From an uncultured Dehalococcoidia bacterium (GTDB taxonomy: Bacteria; Chloroflexota; Dehalococcoidia; Lucifugimonadales; GCA-2712585), in contig OY282371.1 in NCBI GenBank assembly GCA_958295715.1, positions 2,031,697-2,095,696 of the forward strand: a stretch of DNA of 64,000 nt. The letters run 5' to 3'. This document shows positions 1-8,767 of this stretch, piece after piece; the stretch's first letter is position 1, and every line of letters begins with the position of its first letter. The notes beneath the pieces are model-generated. The model ran no database searches, had not been told where the DNA came from, and saw nothing but the letters and a program-made list of their open reading frames with translations. A program made the translations under genes and the position numbers.

Positions 1-1319
1 TGCTGCTTCCCACCTACGGCGTCTTCGACGAGGACCGCTACTTCCGCCGCGGCTCCGCCTGCCCCGTCTACGCCATCGGCGGCGTGACGGTTGGGGTGAA
101 CGTCTGCGAGGACGGCTGGTTCGCCGAGGGGCCAATGCGGTATCAAGGCGAGGCCGGCGCCGCCCTGGCCGTCAACCTCAGCGCCTCCCCCTACCACGTG
201 GGAAAGCAGCGGGAACGGGAGGCGGTGATGTCCGCCCGCGCCGTGGAGAACGGCTTCTACGTTGCTTATGTCAACTCCGTGGGGGGACAGGACGAGTTGG
301 TGTTCGACGGCGGCAGCGTCGTCATCGACCAAAAAGGGAGGCTCCTGGCCCGCGGCAAGCAGTTCGAGGAGGACCTGGTCATCGTGGACCTGCCCCTTGA
401 CGGGGCGGCGCCTGACCCCGGGGAACGCCCCGCCCCGCAACCGCCGCCAGTCCACCAACTGCTGGAGGAGGAGGCCGAGGTCTACGGCGCCCTGGTGACC
501 GGCCTCCGCGACTACGTGAGAAAGAGCGGCTTCTCCACGGTGATAGTCGGCCTGTCGGGAGGGATTGACTCGGCCCTGACCGCCTGCATCGGCAGGGACG
601 CCCTGGGGCCGGAGGGCGTTAAGGCCCTGGCCATGCCCTCCCGCTACTCCAGCAGGGGAAGCCTGTCAGACGCCGAGGCCCTGGCTCAGAACCTGGGCGT
701 GGAGCTTTGGACCATTCCCATCGAGGCGGGGCACCGGGCCATGCTGGAGATGCTGGAGGAGACCTTTCGCGGCACCGAGCCAGGCGTGGCCGAGGAGAAC
801 GTGCAGTCGCGCATCCGCGGCAACCTGCTCATGGCCGTCTCCAACAAGTTCGGATGGCTGGTCCTGACCACGGGCAACAAGAGCGAGATGGCCATGGGAT
901 ACGCCACCCTCTACGGCGACATGGCGGGCGGTTTCGCCGTCCTCAAAGACGTTCCCAAGACCTTGGTGTACCGGCTGGCCCGTTGGCGCAACCGGGGAGG
1001 GCATCCTTCCAACGTCATCCCCCAAAGCGTCATGGACAAGCCCCCCAGCGCCGAGCTTAAACCCGGCCAGAAGGATGAGGACACGCTGCCTCCCTACCCG
1101 GTCTTGGACGGGGTGATTAAGGCGTACGTGGAGGAGGCGCGGAGCTACCAGGAGATTGTGGGCCTGGGCTACGACCCGCAGGTGGCCAGGCAGGTCATCG
1201 CCGCCGTGGACAGGAGCGAGCACAAGCGGCGTCAGGCCCCGCCGGGGGTGAAGATCACCCGCAAGGCCTTCGGCAAGGACCGCCGTCTGCCCATCGTCAA
1301 CCGCTACCGCCAGTTTTAA
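1..1319 (+). CDS. nadE: Glutamine-dependent NAD+ synthetase, 5'-truncated by window edge
   Basis: Last step of NAD synthesis: amidation of deamido-NAD with ATP, using ammonia released from glutamine. The reading frame is open from base 3, so the start lies outside the window; the GTG at 84 is internal. The visible N-terminal part is a nitrilase-type glutaminase domain with the nucleophile motif VCEDGW (Cys codon at 104-106). The synthetase domain follows, with the PP-loop motif SGGIDSAL near 554-577 and the TTGNKSE motif downstream. It ends at TAA 1317-1319. Two more NAD genes, nadA and nadC, lie 55 kb away. The family assignment is firm; only the N-terminus is missing. Confidence 0.95.
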   Translation, partial: LLPTYGVFDEDRYFRRGSACPVYAIGGVTVGVNVCEDGWFAEGPMRYQGEAGAALAVNLSASPYHVGKQREREAVMSARAVENGFYVAYVNSVGGQDELVFDGGSVVIDQKGRLLARGKQFEEDLVIVDLPLDGAAPDPGERPAPQPPPVHQLLEEEAEVYGALVTGLRDYVRKSGFSTVIVGLSGGIDSALTACIGRDALGPEGVKALAMPSRYSSRGSLSDAEALAQNLGVELWTIPIEAGHRAMLEMLEETFRGTEPGVAEENVQSRIRGNLLMAVSNKFGWLVLTTGNKSEMAMGYATLYGDMAGGFAVLKDVPKTLVYRLARWRNRGGHPSNVIPQSVMDKPPSAELKPGQKDEDTLPPYPVLDGVIKAYVEEARSYQEIVGLGYDPQVARQVIAAVDRSEHKRRQAPPGVKITRKAFGKDRRLPIVNRYRQF

Positions 1320-1440
1320 GGCCGCCGGCCCCGGACTCCCCGCTTCCGCGGAAACGCCCGGTGGCGCGAATATCTCTGCTTGTTGACTGCGCGGCCTGAT
1401 GGTAACATCCTCATAACAAACAACTGCATGGAGGCGTCTG

Positions 1441-2025
1441 ATGACCGCCGTCAAGTACTCGCTGGAAGAGTTTATTCACGACATGGACGCCCTGATTGAG
1501 GAGAACCCCGGCCATGAGCGCATTTTGGAACGGGGGGCCTCCTGCCTCGAGCGGCTGATACGCAACCCGGAGGCCCTCCCGGAGGAGTACCGCCGGCCAA
1601 CGGGACGCGGCCCACGCCCCAGCCACGGGACCTACGCCCTTCACCAGGGAGACAACGGCCTGTCCGTGTCCTCGGTGGTGTGGGGTCCCGGCGACCACGT
1701 AGACCCCCACGACCATCACACCTGGGGGATGATAGGCGTCATGGAAAACTTCCTGGCGGAGACCCGTTTCCGCCGCCTCGACGACCGGTCTCAAGAGGAC
1801 TACGCCCTCCTCGAAAAGGAGCGCCTGGCCATCTCAAAGCCCGGCCAGGTGTCCCTCCTCGTTCCGGAGGTGGACGAGATACACCAGATCGACAACGAGA
1901 CCGACCGGCCAACAGTGGAGATCCACGTCTACGGCCACCCCCTGGCGGGGTTGAAGCGGTGCAGGTTCGACCTGGCGACGGGAAGGGTGACCGCCTTCAC
2001 CTCCGGCAAGGCCGACAACGAGTAA
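1441..2025 (+). CDS. Cupin protein, cysteine/3-mercaptopropionate dioxygenase-like
   Basis: 194 aa single-domain cupin of the type I thiol dioxygenase group, which oxidises thiols such as cysteine or 3-mercaptopropionate to sulfinic acids with non-haem iron and O2. Likely iron ligands are His90 and His92 in the PHDHHTWG motif and His148 in DEIHQID. The later IHVYGHPL segment (162-169) matches the conserved His/Tyr region of the family. GGAGG lies six bases before the ATG. A four-domain rhodanese follows 16 bp downstream, so the pair probably works on sulfane or sulfinate sulfur. The exact thiol substrate cannot be read from the sequence. Confidence 0.8.
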   Translation: MTAVKYSLEEFIHDMDALIEENPGHERILERGASCLERLIRNPEALPEEYRRPTGRGPRPSHGTYALHQGDNGLSVSSVVWGPGDHVDPHDHHTWGMIGVMENFLAETRFRRLDDRSQEDYALLEKERLAISKPGQVSLLVPEVDEIHQIDNETDRPTVEIHVYGHPLAGLKRCRFDLATGRVTAFTSGKADNE

Positions 2026-2041
2026 GAGACTGAGGGAAGTT

Positions 2042-3625
2042 ATGGCAAGCCTCATCAAGCCCCGTGACCTGCGCGACCTGCTTTCCGGCGGGAAGGCCCT
2101 GGCCCTGCTGGACGTTCGGGACCTGGGCAGCTACAACAGCGCCCACATCCCCGGGGCCAGTTCGCTGCCCCGCCACCGCATTGAGTTCGACCTGCGCCAC
2201 CTCGTCCCCTTCAAGGGCGTCACCCTGGCCCTGTGCGACGACAACGGCTCCCAGGCGGGGATGGCGGCCGTCACCGCGGAGGCCATGGGGTACGAGAACG
2301 TGTATGTCTTGGAGGGCGGCGTCAACCTCTGGGCGGCCTTGGACTATCCAACGGAGTGGGGAACCAACGTTGCCAGCAAGGATTTTGGAGAGCAGGTGGA
2401 GGTGGAGAACGGGGTGCCGGAGATAGACGCCTTGGAGCTGCGCCGCCGCATGGAGTCCAAGGAGAAGCTGGTCATCCTGGACACCCGCACGCCGGAGGAG
2501 TACCGCCGGTTTTGCATTCCCGGGGGCAGAAGCGTGCCCAACGGCGAGCTGGCCTTGCACATTACCGACGTGCTGAGGGAGCATGACGAGGGCGCCACGG
2601 TGATAATCAACTGCGCCGGTCGCACTCGCAGCATCATCGGCGCGCGGATACTCCAGCGAATGGGCGTCCCCAACGCCTACGGCCTCAAGAACGGGACGGC
2701 CGGCTGGGTCCTGGCGGGCTACGAACTGGAGACGGGAGCCGGCCGGGTCGCGCTGCCCGCCGTGTCTGCGGAGGGACTGGCCCGCGCTGAGGAGCACGCC
2801 GCCCAAGCCGCCGCGGAAGACGGCGTTAGGTTCTTGGACGTCCCGGCCCTGAGGGAGGTGATGGGCCGCGGGGACAGCGAGACGGTTTATCTGATAGACG
2901 TCCGCAGGGAGGAGGAGCATCGAGGCGGCCACATACCCGGCTTCCGGTGGTTCCCCGGCGGCCAGGCCGTCCAACGCTCCGACGACGTGGCCCCGGTGCG
3001 CAACGGCGTCATCGTCTTCGCCTGCGACGGCAGGGTGCGGGCGCCCCTGGTCGCCTCCTGGTACAGGCAGATGGGCTTCCCCAACGTCTACGCCGTGGAT
3101 GGGGGCGTCACCGCCTGGGCCGAGCAGGGGCTTCCCCTGGAGGAGGGCACACAGGAAGACCTCCCCTTCGGACTGTCCGAAGCCGCCGGCAAGGCGTCCA
3201 TGATATCGCCCCAAGAGTTGGAGGAGGCCCGGCCGCCGGCCATCATATTCGTGGGCGACAGCGCCGAGTTCGCCCAGGGCCACGTTACCGGTTCCCACTG
3301 GGCGCCCCGGGGCTGGCTGGAGCTTCAGATTGAGGGGTTGGCGCCGTCAAAGGACAAGCCCATAGCCGTCACCTGCGCCAACGGCCTCAACTCAACCCTG
3401 GCCGGCGCCGCCCTCGTGGACATGGGCTACGAAAAGGTGTCGGTCCTGGACAAGGGCATGGCGGCCTGGCGACGGGCGGGCTTGCCGGTGGAACGGGGCC
3501 TGACCAACGTGATGACCCCGCCCAACGACGTGGTGGTCATGGGACCCCACCGCTCCTACGCCGACACCATCCACTACCTGCGGTGGGAAGTGGCCTTGGG
3601 CGAGAAGCGCCAACCGCCGGACTAG
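2042..3625 (+). CDS. Four-domain rhodanese-like sulfurtransferase
   Basis: 527 aa made of four consecutive rhodanese domains (about 1-107, 125-232, 262-370 and 385-490). Each has a cysteine at the active-loop position: Cys65 (CDDNGS), Cys191 (CAGRTR), Cys328 (CDGRVR) and Cys445 (CANGLN). Rhodaneses carry sulfane sulfur as a cysteine persulfide. The second and third loops look most like catalytic loops; the first and fourth are divergent. No signal peptide is seen, so it is probably cytoplasmic. It sits 16 bp after the thiol-dioxygenase-like cupin and is probably cotranscribed, suggesting a sulfur-oxidation or sulfur-relay unit. Confidence 0.9.
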   Translation: MASLIKPRDLRDLLSGGKALALLDVRDLGSYNSAHIPGASSLPRHRIEFDLRHLVPFKGVTLALCDDNGSQAGMAAVTAEAMGYENVYVLEGGVNLWAALDYPTEWGTNVASKDFGEQVEVENGVPEIDALELRRRMESKEKLVILDTRTPEEYRRFCIPGGRSVPNGELALHITDVLREHDEGATVIINCAGRTRSIIGARILQRMGVPNAYGLKNGTAGWVLAGYELETGAGRVALPAVSAEGLARAEEHAAQAAAEDGVRFLDVPALREVMGRGDSETVYLIDVRREEEHRGGHIPGFRWFPGGQAVQRSDDVAPVRNGVIVFACDGRVRAPLVASWYRQMGFPNVYAVDGGVTAWAEQGLPLEEGTQEDLPFGLSEAAGKASMISPQELEEARPPAIIFVGDSAEFAQGHVTGSHWAPRGWLELQIEGLAPSKDKPIAVTCANGLNSTLAGAALVDMGYEKVSVLDKGMAAWRRAGLPVERGLTNVMTPPNDVVVMGPHRSYADTIHYLRWEVALGEKRQPPD

Positions 3626-3812
3626 AAACCGGCCGCCGGCCACGCCCCAAGTCCTCCCGCCCAACCGGTTATGCGGTTGAACTCCTCCGCTCCACCTGCC
3701 ACAGGGTGGGGCGCTTCGAGACGGGTTTTCCTTCCGGCGGCGCAGGCGATGACGGGTCTTGGGCGGAACATCCCCCGCGCCAGTGAGGGGGATTGGCCAT
3801 GCCACTTCCTCC

Positions 3813-3841
3813 TTGTTGGGCGGCGCCTAGCGTGATATCAT
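3813..3841 (+). promoter_or_regulatory. Candidate recA promoter
   Basis: TTGTTG (3813-3818) and TATCAT (3836-3841) are separated by 17 bp, 31 bp before the recA ATG. I saw no GAAC-N4-GTTC-type LexA box in the 245-bp recA upstream region. Confidence 0.5.
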
Positions 3842-3871
3842 GGCCCAAAGCGTCGGGCAGGCGGAGGTGGC

Positions 3872-4906
3872 ATGGACAGCAAGAAGGACAAGGCCTTGGA
3901 GATAGCCCTGGGCCAGATTGAGCGTCATTACGGCCGTGGGGCCATCATGCGCCTGGGTGAGTCGGACGGTCAGAAGGCCGCCGACGTTATCCCCACCGGC
4001 TCTCTGGCCCTGGACATAGCCCTGGGCGTTGGCGGCGTCCCCAAGGGCCGCGTGGCGGAGATCTACGGCGCGGAGTCGGCGGGCAAGTCCACCCTGGCCC
4101 TTCACATCATGGCCCAGAGCCAGAAGAAGGGCGGCACCGCCGCGTACATAGACGTGGAGCACGCCATGGACCCGGTCTACGCCAGGAACTGCGGCCTGCG
4201 GGTTGAAGACCTCCTGATATCGCAGCCCGACAACGCCGAGCAGGCCTTGGAGATAACCGAGTACCTGGTGCGCAGCGGGGCCGTGGACGTGGTCATCGTC
4301 GACAGCGTGGCCGCCCTGGTGCCCCGCTCTGAGATTGAGGGCGACATGGGGGACACTCACGTGGGGCTTCAGGCGCGCCTCATGTCGCAGGCCCTGCGCA
4401 AGCTCACCTCGGCCATCAACCGCTCCAACACGGCGGTCCTCTTCATCAACCAGCTGCGGGAAAAGGTCGGCGTGATGTTCGGCAACCCGGAGGTCACCCC
4501 CGGAGGCCGGGCCTTGAAGTTCTATAGCTCCGTCCGCATAGACCTCCGCCGGGTGGAGGCCATCAAGCAGGGGACCGTCATCGTGGGCAACCGGGTGCGC
4601 GCCCGCGTGGTCAAGAACAAGGTGGCGCCACCCTTCAAGGTTGCCGAGTTCGACATCATGTTCAACAGGGGCATCAGCCGAGAGGCCGACCTGTTGGAGT
4701 TGGGAACCGCCCAAGGCGTCATCAAGAAGGCCGGCGCCTTCTACTCCTACGGGGAGACGCGCCTGGGTCAGGGCCGCGAAAACGCCAAGCAGTTTCTGCA
4801 CGAGCACGAGGACATGGCCCGCGAGATAGAAGCGAAGATCAGGGGGGAGACGCCGCCGGCCCCCAAGCCCAAGGCCAAGGCCGCGGCGGCCCCGGCTGCG
4901 GACTAG
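3872..4906 (+). CDS. recA: Recombinase RecA
   Basis: 344 aa, the normal family length. RecA forms ATP-dependent filaments on single-stranded DNA, drives strand exchange and stimulates LexA-type self-cleavage. The Walker A motif is at 66-73 and reads GAESAGKS, where most RecA proteins have GPESSGKT. The conserved [11 protein letters not shown] segment and the L2-region motif [10 protein letters not shown] are present. The C-terminal tail is a short Pro/Ala/Lys-rich stretch instead of the usual acidic tail. GGAGG precedes the ATG. recX follows after 31 bp, the common arrangement. Confidence 0.97.
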   Translation: MDSKKDKALEIALGQIERHYGRGAIMRLGESDGQKAADVIPTGSLALDIALGVGGVPKGRVAEIYGAESAGKSTLALHIMAQSQKKGGTAAYIDVEHAMDPVYARNCGLRVEDLLISQPDNAEQALEITEYLVRSGAVDVVIVDSVAALVPRSEIEGDMGDTHVGLQARLMSQALRKLTSAINRSNTAVLFINQLREKVGVMFGNPEVTPGGRALKFYSSVRIDLRRVEAIKQGTVIVGNRVRARVVKNKVAPPFKVAEFDIMFNRGISREADLLELGTAQGVIKKAGAFYSYGETRLGQGRENAKQFLHEHEDMAREIEAKIRGETPPAPKPKAKAAAAPAAD

Positions 4907-4937
4907 GCGCGCTTCCCACCCATCCGGCGGGCCTTCT

Positions 4938-5444
4938 ATGGCCGGGCGCAAAGACCCCCCGAAACCCCTAGACGCCGCCCTCCGCTTTCTCGCCCTCCGG
5001 CCCCGCAGCGAGGCCGAGACGCGCCGCCGCCTGAGCAGGCAGTACCCGCCGGCGTCGGTGGAATCCGTCATCTCCCAACTCAAGGCCAAGGGTCTGCTGG
5101 ACGACCTGGCCTTCGCCAGATTTTGGAGGGACAACCGGGAGCGGCATCGTCCACGCTCAAGATTGATGATGCGCCAGGAGTTATTCCAACGAGGCGTGGA
5201 CCGCGCCGCCATCGACGAAGCCTTGGAGGACATTGACGACGAGGCCGTGGCCATGAGCGCGGGAAGAAGGATGCTGCGCCAGCTGCGGGCGTCGGACGCA
5301 GGGGAGTTCCGCTCGAGGATGGTCGCGCATCTCAGGCGGCGCGGCTTTGGCTACAGCCTGGCGGCCCGCGCCTCAGAACGACTGTGGCAGGAACTACCGG
5401 ACGCGGTTGACGGCGATGTAGACGGCCACGGCCAGGAACATTAA
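4938..5444 (+). CDS. recX: Regulatory protein RecX
   Basis: 168 aa RecX-family protein that modulates RecA filaments. The three-helix repeats are visible: an N-terminal segment with ALRFLALRPRSEAETRRRL, a central LLDDLAFARFWRDNR motif typical of the family, and a C-terminal RRRGFGYSLAARA segment. It lies 31 bp downstream of recA and is likely cotranscribed. Its last 51 bp overlap the 3' end of the convergent minus-strand gene at 5394-5936. Confidence 0.92.
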   Translation: MAGRKDPPKPLDAALRFLALRPRSEAETRRRLSRQYPPASVESVISQLKAKGLLDDLAFARFWRDNRERHRPRSRLMMRQELFQRGVDRAAIDEALEDIDDEAVAMSAGRRMLRQLRASDAGEFRSRMVAHLRRRGFGYSLAARASERLWQELPDAVDGDVDGHGQEH

Positions 5445-5936
5445 GGCAAACACTATGTTGAAGGGTGTGTAGAAGCCCAGGCCCGACCGGCCCAGGGTGA
5501 CGCCCACCACCACCGCGTAGGCCACCAAAACGCCCAGGGCCGCGATGACGGCCAACCCCGTCCCACGCTTACGGTTAACCGAGGCGCTCACCGCCTCGCC
5601 AACAAGGTAACCCACCCCGGCGGCGAGGAGCCACGGCAAAAAGAATATCCACCCTATGGCGGCTAGAAGGACCGCCCACCCCACTCCCGTGACCCCGCCC
5701 ACCAGGACGGACGCGCCCGCCGCCAACGCGTACTGCCTGCCGCTGACGTCGAAGACCGGCGACCTGCGAACCCTGGCGCACGCCCTGCACCGGCCGCCAA
5801 CCGGCGTCTGCACCAGGCAGCGAGGGCATATGAGCCGGCCGCACCTGCCGCAAGACAACCCCGTCTCCACGTTGGTGTGGGTGGCGCAGTAGCGGGGCGG
5901 CCCCTCATGCTCCACGAGTCTATCATCCACGTTCAT
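5394..5936 (-). CDS. Zinc-ribbon/B-box-like membrane protein, function unknown
   Basis: 180 aa. The N-terminal 55 residues carry paired metal ligands C17-x2-H20, C29-x2-C32, C37-x2-C40 and C50-x2-C53, as in B-box or double zinc-ribbon modules. About four hydrophobic segments follow (roughly 70-88, 90-112, 128-147 and 155-175). The ATG lies 4 bp after the plsY stop, so it is the last gene of a minus-strand run ymdB-PHP-plsY. Its 3' end overlaps recX. Similar zinc-finger-plus-helices proteins are generally uncharacterised; a membrane-anchored adaptor is possible. Confidence 0.75.
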   Translation of the reverse strand: MNVDDRLVEHEGPPRYCATHTNVETGLSCGRCGRLICPRCLVQTPVGGRCRACARVRRSPVFDVSGRQYALAAGASVLVGGVTGVGWAVLLAAIGWIFFLPWLLAAGVGYLVGEAVSASVNRKRGTGLAVIAALGVLVAYAVVVGVTLGRSGLGFYTPFNIVFALMFLAVAVYIAVNRVR

Positions 5937-5940
5937 GCCC

Positions 5941-6669
5941 CTAGCCGTCCACCGGCTTGGGCGACCGGTAGACCCAGTCCTCGCGGCTGTCCACGTCCCT
6001 GTCCCTAAGCAGCCTATTCAAGAACACCTTCGCCAGCGACCCGTGTCCGGGGGCGGGCCGTCCGTTGGCCGTCAACCGCTTGAGGACCACCAGCCCCAGA
6101 AGGCCGACACAGTACCAGACTACCACAGGCGACTGTCCCATCAAAAGCGTCCACACCGGCAGCAGCAGCAGCGAGACCAGCACGACGATGGCGGAGCTTT
6201 TGAAGACGCGCCATCCGGTTACGGCTACGGCTATGAATATCCAAAGCTGGTAGAAGGCCATGGCCGACAGCGCCCCCGACGCCGGGGCCAGTCCTCGCCC
6301 GCCCTGGAACTTCAGGAATACGGACCAGTTGTGCCCAACGATGGACAGGAGGCTGGCGACGGCCAAGGCCCCCGAACTCCTGTCGAACCCAAAGACGTAG
6401 TTGATGGCCCAGGGGCCGGCGGGGCCTTGGACGGGCAGTTCCAGCAACAGGATGCCCAACCAGATGGGCGACGCGCCCTTGACGAACAGTTCAAACAGCC
6501 CGTGGGGGACTATCCACCACCTGCCCACGTGGAAGAATACGTTGGTGCCGCCGACGTTGCCGCTGCCGTACTGGCGGATGTCGATGCCCTTGACCCAGCG
6601 GCCAAGGAGGTAGGCGGTGGGGATGGACCCAACCAGGTACGAGTAGAGATATAAGAGGGCAAGCTCCAC
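5941..6669 (-). CDS. plsY: Glycerol-3-phosphate acyltransferase PlsY
   Basis: 242 aa polytopic membrane enzyme that transfers the acyl group of acyl-phosphate to glycerol-3-phosphate, the first step of phospholipid synthesis. Motifs seen are YLVGSIPTAYLLGRW at the N-terminus, GSGNVGGTN (usual form GSGNxGATN) and FQGGRGLA (usual KGGKGVAT form). The C-terminal extension is somewhat longer than in classic ~200 aa PlsY proteins. It starts at GTG 6669, 20 bp after the PHP gene, and is followed 4 bp later by the zinc-ribbon gene. Confidence 0.92.
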   Translation of the reverse strand: MELALLYLYSYLVGSIPTAYLLGRWVKGIDIRQYGSGNVGGTNVFFHVGRWWIVPHGLFELFVKGASPIWLGILLLELPVQGPAGPWAINYVFGFDRSSGALAVASLLSIVGHNWSVFLKFQGGRGLAPASGALSAMAFYQLWIFIAVAVTGWRVFKSSAIVVLVSLLLLPVWTLLMGQSPVVVWYCVGLLGLVVLKRLTANGRPAPGHGSLAKVFLNRLLRDRDVDSREDWVYRSPKPVDG

Positions 6670-6689
6670 AGCCCGGCGCCGCCTTGGTT

Positions 6690-7556
6690 CTAGGGAACCC
6701 CGCCGGGGTGGGCGTTTCCCGCAGACGCCCCGCCGGGGCAGCGGGCGCGGAGCCGCTCCACCGTCTCCTCCGGCGGCCCCATCTCTCCGGGGATGGCTTC
6801 GTCCTCTGCGCCCATGGCGTGGTAGTCGGTGCCGCCGCAGGGTATCAGGTCAAAGCGCTGGGCCAAGTCCGCCAGACGCCCCATAACGCCGGGGGAGTAC
6901 CGCTTATAGTAGACCTCCATCCCCGCCAGGCCCGCCTCCTTCATGGAAACCAGGCGCTCCTCCAGGTCATCAACCCAGGACGGGTGCGCCAGGACCGCCG
7001 CGCCGCCCACCCCTCGAATAATATCAATGGCCCCGGCCGGCGTCAGCTTCCGCCGCTCCGCGTAGGCGGGACCGCCGCGGCCCAAGTAGCGGTTGAAGGC
7101 CTCCGGCACGTCCTTCACGAACCCCTTCTCCACCAGGGCCAAGGCTATGTGGGGCCGGCCCACCGACCCGTCGCCGGCGAAGTGAAGCACCCGTTCCCAC
7201 GCCAGTTCCAGACCCATGCCGGCCAGCCTATCCACCATTTGCCGCGCCCGGCCCACCCGGCCGCGCCGGAAATCGGCCAGCGTCTCCTGAAACGCCTCGT
7301 TCTCCCACTTGAGGAAGTAGCCCAGCACGTGAACCTCGCCTCCCTCGGCGTCGGCGCTCAGTTCAATCCCCGGTATCAGGGTCAAGGATGGATGCGCCTC
7401 GGCGGCTCGCAGGGCCTCGGCCATCCCCTCGGTGGAGTCATGGTCGGTAATGGCGGCGAACCTCAGCTTCCTCTCAGCCAGCAGGTTCACCAAGGCCGTG
7501 GGCGACAGCCTGCCGTCGGAGGCGGTGGTGTGAAGGTGCAGGTCTACGGTGTGCAT
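6690..7556 (-). CDS. PHP-domain metal-dependent phosphoesterase
   Basis: 288 aa PHP protein of the COG0613 type, whose members include 3',5'-nucleotide bisphosphate phosphatase/5'-3' exoribonuclease enzymes. Metal ligands are evident in DLHLHTTASDG (His7, His9, Asp14) and ITDHDST, with later motifs IELSA, VLAHPSW and GGTDYHA. It begins 4 bp after ymdB and is likely translated from the same message. A nucleotide or RNA phosphoesterase role fits its place next to ymdB and RNase Y, but the substrate is inferred. Confidence 0.85.
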   Translation of the reverse strand: MHTVDLHLHTTASDGRLSPTALVNLLAERKLRFAAITDHDSTEGMAEALRAAEAHPSLTLIPGIELSADAEGGEVHVLGYFLKWENEAFQETLADFRRGRVGRARQMVDRLAGMGLELAWERVLHFAGDGSVGRPHIALALVEKGFVKDVPEAFNRYLGRGGPAYAERRKLTPAGAIDIIRGVGGAAVLAHPSWVDDLEERLVSMKEAGLAGMEVYYKRYSPGVMGRLADLAQRFDLIPCGGTDYHAMGAEDEAIPGEMGPPEETVERLRARCPGGASAGNAHPGGVP

Positions 7557-7560
7557 ACCT

Positions 7561-8334
7561 CTATTCTACCACCCTATCGATGCGTTGGATGGATACGGCC
7601 CTGCCGCTGCTTTCGTCAACGTCTATCAGCACGGAGTTGAAGGCCACGGGGCCTTTGGCGACGGTGAAGCGGCGCGGGATCTGGGTGAGGAACTTCTCCA
7701 ACACGGCGTTGGAGTCGACGCCGATGACCGAGTTCATCGGGCCAACCATGCCCAAGTCGGAAACGTAGGCGGCGCCCTCGGGCAGGACCTTGTTGTCGGC
7801 GGTGGGCACGTGGGTATGGGTGCCGACCACCGCGCTGACCCGCCCATCAAGATACCAACCCATGGCCTGCTTCTCCGAGGTCGCCTCCGCGTGGAAGTCC
7901 ACCAGGACCACCTGGGGAGCGTGGAGGCCTCTGACCTCTTCAAGGACCCGGTCGGCCTCTCTAAAGGGGCAGTCCAGCGGCTCCATGAACACGCGGCCCA
8001 TGAGGTTGAGTATCACCACGCTGCCCACGTTCAGGTAGCCCCTGCCGGGCGCGCCCGGGGGGAAGTTGGAGGGCCTGAGTATGGGGAGGTCTTCCTGGAG
8101 GTGGGGGATAACCTCCCGTTTGCTCCACACGTGGTTGCCCGTGGTGATAACGTCCACCCCGGCGTCGAGGAGATCCTGGGCCGTGTCGTGGGTTATGCCG
8201 ATGCCCCCGGCGGCGTTCTCCCCGTTGGCCACCACCAGGTCAAGGCCGTATTCCCTGCGGAGGGACGGCGTCAAGCGCCCCACCGCCCTGCGGCCGGGAC
8301 TGCCAACGACGTCGCCTATCATCAATACGCGCAA
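7561..8334 (-). CDS. ymdB: YmdB-family metallophosphoesterase (2',3'-cyclic nucleotide phosphodiesterase)
   Basis: 257 aa, the usual family length. YmdB proteins are dinuclear-metal phosphodiesterases acting on 2',3'-cyclic nucleotides. Ligand motifs seen are MIGDVVGSPGR (Asp8), NGENAAGG, TTGNHVW, DFHAEATSEK and GTHTHVPTADN. The gene directly follows RNase Y in orientation, the conserved rny-ymdB pairing of Firmicutes-like genomes, although here a 430-bp repeat-containing gap separates them. The PHP gene follows 4 bp downstream. Confidence 0.93.
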   Translation of the reverse strand: MRVLMIGDVVGSPGRRAVGRLTPSLRREYGLDLVVANGENAAGGIGITHDTAQDLLDAGVDVITTGNHVWSKREVIPHLQEDLPILRPSNFPPGAPGRGYLNVGSVVILNLMGRVFMEPLDCPFREADRVLEEVRGLHAPQVVLVDFHAEATSEKQAMGWYLDGRVSAVVGTHTHVPTADNKVLPEGAAYVSDLGMVGPMNSVIGVDSNAVLEKFLTQIPRRFTVAKGPVAFNSVLIDVDESSGRAVSIQRIDRVVE

Positions 8335-8767
8335 GTATGCCTGCTCAACCGTTTCATAGTTCTACGCGTTCCCCTTTTCGTCATTCCCGCGCCCCCACTC
8401 GGCGCTTCCCGCGCAGGCGGGAATCCATCCCCCTTCCAGGGCGCACGCCGGATGCCTTCCGTGGGCCTATTCCCTGACGAGGCCGCTTCTATAATCGTCA
8501 TGCTCGCCGCCTCATCCGTCATGCCCCCATCCCCGCGCCCAATCCGTCATTCCCGCGTTCCCTTCCGTCACGTCCGCATCCGCCTCTCGGCGCTTCCCGC
8601 GCCCGCTCCGTCATTCCCGCGAAGGCGGGAATCCATCTTTCCCAGCCTCCGGGTTGGCGCGCGCCGGGTAGGGCGCATGAACGGCGCACAAGGTCTCAGC
8701 GCCGCGCTGAAGGCGCACGTCTTCCCAGCCTGGGCCGCCTTGGTCTACCCTTGGGCCGGTAACGGGG
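8335..8767. repeat. Intergenic region with dRS3-like palindromic repeats
   Basis: 433 bp between rny and ymdB with no convincing gene. It holds one full ATTCCC-N8-GGGAAT palindrome at 8613-8632, one degenerate copy (CTTCCC left arm) at about 8405-8424, and several half-sites reading GTCATTCCCGC. The same repeat occurs in other large intergenic gaps of the window. Confidence 0.75.

Noticed and set aside
666-1454. Long minus-strand open frame opposite nadE
   Set aside because: Mirror frame of a clearly conserved gene; GC-rich DNA keeps such frames open.
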